Source of the DNA: Mesotaenium endlicherianum
Taxonomy: Eukaryota; Streptophyta; Zygnematophyceae; Zygnematales; Mesotaeniaceae
Direction: 5' to 3'
Assembly: GCA_009602735.1 (NCBI GenBank)
Contig: WELA01009633.1
Location: 34,220 to 55,706, forward strand
Length of the DNA: 21,487 nucleotides
Positions within the stretch are counted from its first letter, which is position 1; every line of letters begins with the position of its first letter. Positions 18,572 through 21,487 of this stretch are shown here, one piece after another. The position numbers were made by a program, and so were the translations under genes. Under the pieces are notes generated by a model, which was given only the letters and a program-made list of their open reading frames with translations, was not told where the DNA came from and did no database searches.

Positions 18572-21041
18572 ATGGCGGTACCATCAGTGGAGTTCAAGAG
18601 AAAGCCCGTGAAAAAAAGCACAAGCAGTAAAAAGGTGGACAAGGAATCAAGTGACGGAGGTCTTGACAGGGACGCCCTTGAAAAGCTTCTATTAGGGGAC
18701 GATTATAGCTCGCTCGCTGATAGGGGTCTCCTGGGTGTTGCTAGCCCAAAGAGGAAGAGGGAAAGCAAGGGGCCGTTGAGGGAAGCAGATGCAAGTGCAA
18801 AGAGGGTGAAGGGAGGGAAGAGTTCCGCTGTTCCTGCGCCTGTCGCTGAGGCCGAACTGCAGAGGAAGAAAAATAAAAAACGTGGCGGAGAAGCTCACAG
18901 CGCACATGATGACGAAAGGCACTTATCTCTTGATGGCAGAGACACCTCAAGGGAGAAGCGCGTCCATCAGCTTGCTGGAAAGATCCATCAAGGGGAGGAC
19001 AAAGTAAGAGAAGCAGCACAGCTGAAAGGTCACAACAGCAAGAAGGCCCGAAGAAAGGCAGCGGCATCCGAATTGGATGCGATGTTGGTGCATGAGATTG
19101 GGGACCTTCCCATTGAAGAGTCAGATGCAGCCCCGTTAGAGATTGCACCTCTGGACGTCGAGCTAGAAGCAGAGGCAGGGCCTGGTGCCGGCCTGGAGAG
19201 CTTTGACGAGGAAGAGAGGGAGGAGGGGGATGAACAGGAGCAGCAGGCGGCAGAGGAGAAGGAAGGAGACGCGCACAAGCAGCAGAGAAAGCGGCAGAGG
19301 AGAAGGGAGAAGGAGGACAGGTAGCATCGCACTGTCACTAAACAGTCTTCATATGCCAGCTGGACGGACACCTTTGACTTGTGCCTTCGACATGTGACCG
19401 GGCCTGTGCCGAGCTATACCTCCAACCTAAACCTTTGAGTTGATCGTGACTTGATTGAAACTGCATTCCACAAGAGAGCCTTTCACATTGTTGCCCCTCT
19501 AGGCATATTCCTGGCAACATACAGTACCCCTGACACGCTCACGTAGTCGAATGTAGCGCATATGAAGGCGCTTGGAGGCATGCGCGTAGACGCATATTAT
19601 GGTCTACCATCTTTTTGCTTTAAAGTATGCCTAGTCCATGCATTCTCTTGGAACTGCCCGGGATATTCGGGCAGCCTTCAGGCCCCTGTTTGGAGACGCC
19701 GTCCCCACTGAGCCTCTCCAAGGCTCCCCAGCCAGTATAGCCACGTGTCCCTCACAGTCTCCACCCTCACTTGTTTGGCAGAGAGGAAGCCCTCACTAAA
19801 CTTTGAACCCAGAACATAAATCCCCTCGCCCCCCCCCCCCTCTCTAAACAAAGAATTAATTCCGGTCTTTACTCTGCTTGGTGCAATGAAAAGCCCAGGG
19901 CACATTCGAGTAAGTTTCTATGCAAGACTCACTCAGAGGTTGATAGCATTCAAGCAAGGCAAGGGCGTTGTGGGCCTCTACCCTGAAAGAGGCACACGAG
20001 GACCTTAAACCCTGAACCCCAACCCTCTCAACACTAACCTTGAAGCCTTGCCTCTCTAAATCCCAAAAAGTCCCAGCCCCGGGCTTGTGCATCGAGAGCA
20101 ACGCGCTCCAACCCTGCCCTTGCTGCTCTCTCTCCCCCCGCTCTGGGAAGGTGCCTCCACCTTCACCTGCTTCTCAAAGCTCGCCCTAGTCCCGAGCATT
20201 CTCCAGGGCCTCTGGTCTGCTGGCTCTGCTTGAAGGCTCGTTTGGGGTTTTCTTTTCTCGAGAAGACCCTCTCTCCTCCCCTGTAGCCCCCCTTCTGTTG
20301 CCTCAGCACCACATGACCTCCGTCTCAGGCGTTCTCCAGTTCTGGAAACTCTTCATAACCCCCTAGACCCCCCAGGTGCGAAAGCAATGACGCGACTTCA
20401 TAGACCCTAGACCCCTAGAGCCATCGGGTTGACTTCTTCGTAACCCAGCCGCTCTGGTGCCCCCCTAAACACGCCCATATGGTGATAAGCCAAGGAGCCT
20501 TCTCCCAGATCCTGATAAATATTTCTCACACAAAGGCCGGGCCCCCACTACCTGGCTCGCGATTGTCCCCATTTATTGCCTGGACGCGACGCCTGGAGTT
20601 GATCCCGATAAGCCCTGCACTAAACCCTTTGAATTTACCCGCGATGAACCCCTAAAACCCCGGCTTTGAGCTGCCATGTGGATGATTAGAGGGAGGCGCT
20701 AGAGGGAGGTGGTAGCGGCCATAGACCCCAGGCTGCTGCAGCGGCAAACCTCAGAAGCAACCCTCATGCAGCCTCTCGCAAACTCCTAGTAGATAAATAA
20801 GCCCGTTATAAACCCCCCGCGTAAACCCTGACCCGCCGCTTGCGGGCTGGCGCCGCAGGGAGAAGGCCACGCAGGCGGCGGAGGCGCGCATGCTGCAGGG
20901 GCGCCAGCTGGCGCCCGAGAGCGCGGACGAGTTCGAGCGCGTGGTGATGGCGTCGCCCAGCAGCAGCTACGTGTGGATCCAGTACATGGCCCACTGGCTG
21001 CGCCTCGCTGAGGTGGACAAGGCGCGCGCCATCGCTGCCAG
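18572..21041 (+). CDS. RRP5: RRP5-like ribosome biogenesis factor, linker and start of HAT repeats (3' end off window)
   Basis: Exon 1 is 18572-19320 and exon 2 is 20859-21041, joined in phase 2 across an intron of 1538 bp (CAG/GTAGCA ... GCCGCAG). The intron's first bases would give a stop if read through. About 310 residues are visible. The junction reads REKEDR then EKATQAAEARML, and exon 2 continues with ESADEFERVVMASPSSS, VWIQYMAHWLR and KARAIAAR, the signature opening of the HAT repeats of RRP5/PDCD11. Exon 1 is a Lys/Arg/Glu-rich, disordered-looking linker with several nuclear-signal-like basic clusters and an acidic stretch near its end. RRP5 acts in the nucleolus in 18S and 5.8S pre-rRNA processing. 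The ATG is the first after an in-frame TGA at 18518-18520. Full-length RRP5 has about a dozen S1 domains before this linker, and none is seen here. A donor AG/GTGTGC follows exon 2. Confidence 0.85.
19321..20858 (+). other. RRP5-like intron 1 with C-strand telomere-like motifs
   Basis: No coding sequence recognised. From about 19995 to 20830 the plus strand contains many degenerate CCCTAAA-like words (TAAACCCTGAACCCC, CCTAGACCCCTAGA, CTAAACCC, GTAAACCCTGACCC). They are interspersed rather than a clean array. Confidence 0.65.
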
Positions 21042-21487
21042 GTGTGCGCTTGCGAGGGCCCACCCTCCCCGAAAGTATCGGGCCCGCAAGGTTAGGTTGG
21101 AATGTCGTGTTTTAGGGTTCAGGGCTGCGGCTACGTGTTGATGGCTTCAGGGTTTAAGGAATGTGGATGCTGCTGTGTGAGGTACGGGCTTGGCCCAGGG
21201 TTTAAGAATCTGGAGAAATAGTATGCTGCTAGGTGAGTGGGCATGGGCGCGGCAGGGCGCTGTCCAGACTTAATCCCAGGCTTAAGGTTTAGGGTGAAAG
21301 GTTTTGGGATCTGAAGGATCTGGGGTCTGGACGCTGCTGTGCGAGTGGGTGCGAGCGCGGGCTCGGGCGTTCTCCACGATGCATTGCCAGCTTACCTTCC
21401 TCGGGTTCAGGGTTTGAGCAGGTTGCAAAGCCTGGGGTTTAGAGATGCTCACGGTTGCTACTAGCATCCAGAGGGGCGGCGGGGGGG
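21042..21487 (+). other. Start of RRP5-like intron 2 with G-strand telomere-like motifs
   Basis: No coding sequence recognised. Degenerate TTTAGGG-like words (TTTTAGGGTTCAGGG, CAGGGTTTAAG, GGTTTAGGG, GGGTTCAGGGTTTGAG, GGGGTTTAGAG) recur every 50-100 bp, in the opposite orientation to those of intron 1. The window ends in a G-rich stretch. Confidence 0.65.

Noticed and set aside
19995-21440. Possible true telomere or subtelomere
   Set aside because: Motifs are degenerate, interspersed and change strand, and they lie in introns of a conserved gene.

Overview
The window looks like nuclear DNA from a member of the green plant lineage, most likely an intron-rich green alga or streptophyte alga. 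I cannot name the species. Reasons: all three genes I can rebuild have conserved exon sequence separated by many GT...AG introns. The diacylglycerol kinase has the plant cluster I layout (membrane anchor, two C1 domains, catalytic and accessory domains, no EF-hands). The WD40 protein resembles plant CDT2/DTL more than the animal form. Degenerate copies of the plant-type telomere motif (CCCTAAA/TTTAGGG) are scattered through introns on the right. No prokaryotic gene, operon, rRNA, tRNA, CRISPR array or recognisable transposon was seen.

Layout. (1) Positions 78-5432, minus strand: a CDT2/DTL-type WD40 gene, 10 exons visible, with its 3' part running off the left edge. (2) 5433-7836: an AT-richer intergenic stretch holding the CDT2 upstream region (an overlapping uORF, two exact E2F-type sites, short repeats, a hairpin) and the 3' flank of the next gene. 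(3) 7837-16961, minus strand: a complete 9-exon diacylglycerol kinase gene, predicted 766 residues, whose long GC-rich introns are full of tandem repeats. (4) 16962-18571: a head-to-head intergenic region shared by the kinase and the next gene. (5) 18572-21041, plus strand: the first two exons of a gene encoding the linker and HAT-repeat start of the ribosome biogenesis factor RRP5, running off the right edge. The S1-repeat half usual for RRP5 is not seen upstream.

For both minus-strand genes every exon junction was chained by codon phase, and the phases close across all junctions, so these models are much stronger than the open reading frames alone. The long open frames on either strand inside CA/GT tracts and minisatellites are not genes.

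The genes do not form a pathway: CDT2 is a cell-cycle ubiquitin ligase receptor, the kinase makes phosphatidic acid, and RRP5 is a nucleolar pre-rRNA processing factor. The most unusual points are the RRP5 gene apparently starting at its linker, a kinase intron built from roughly 100-bp repeats that each carry a copy of the upstream exon's 5' splice site, the strand switch of telomere-like motifs around the RRP5 HAT exon, and the paired E2F sites upstream of CDT2. I found no clear evidence of a wholly new biological system.
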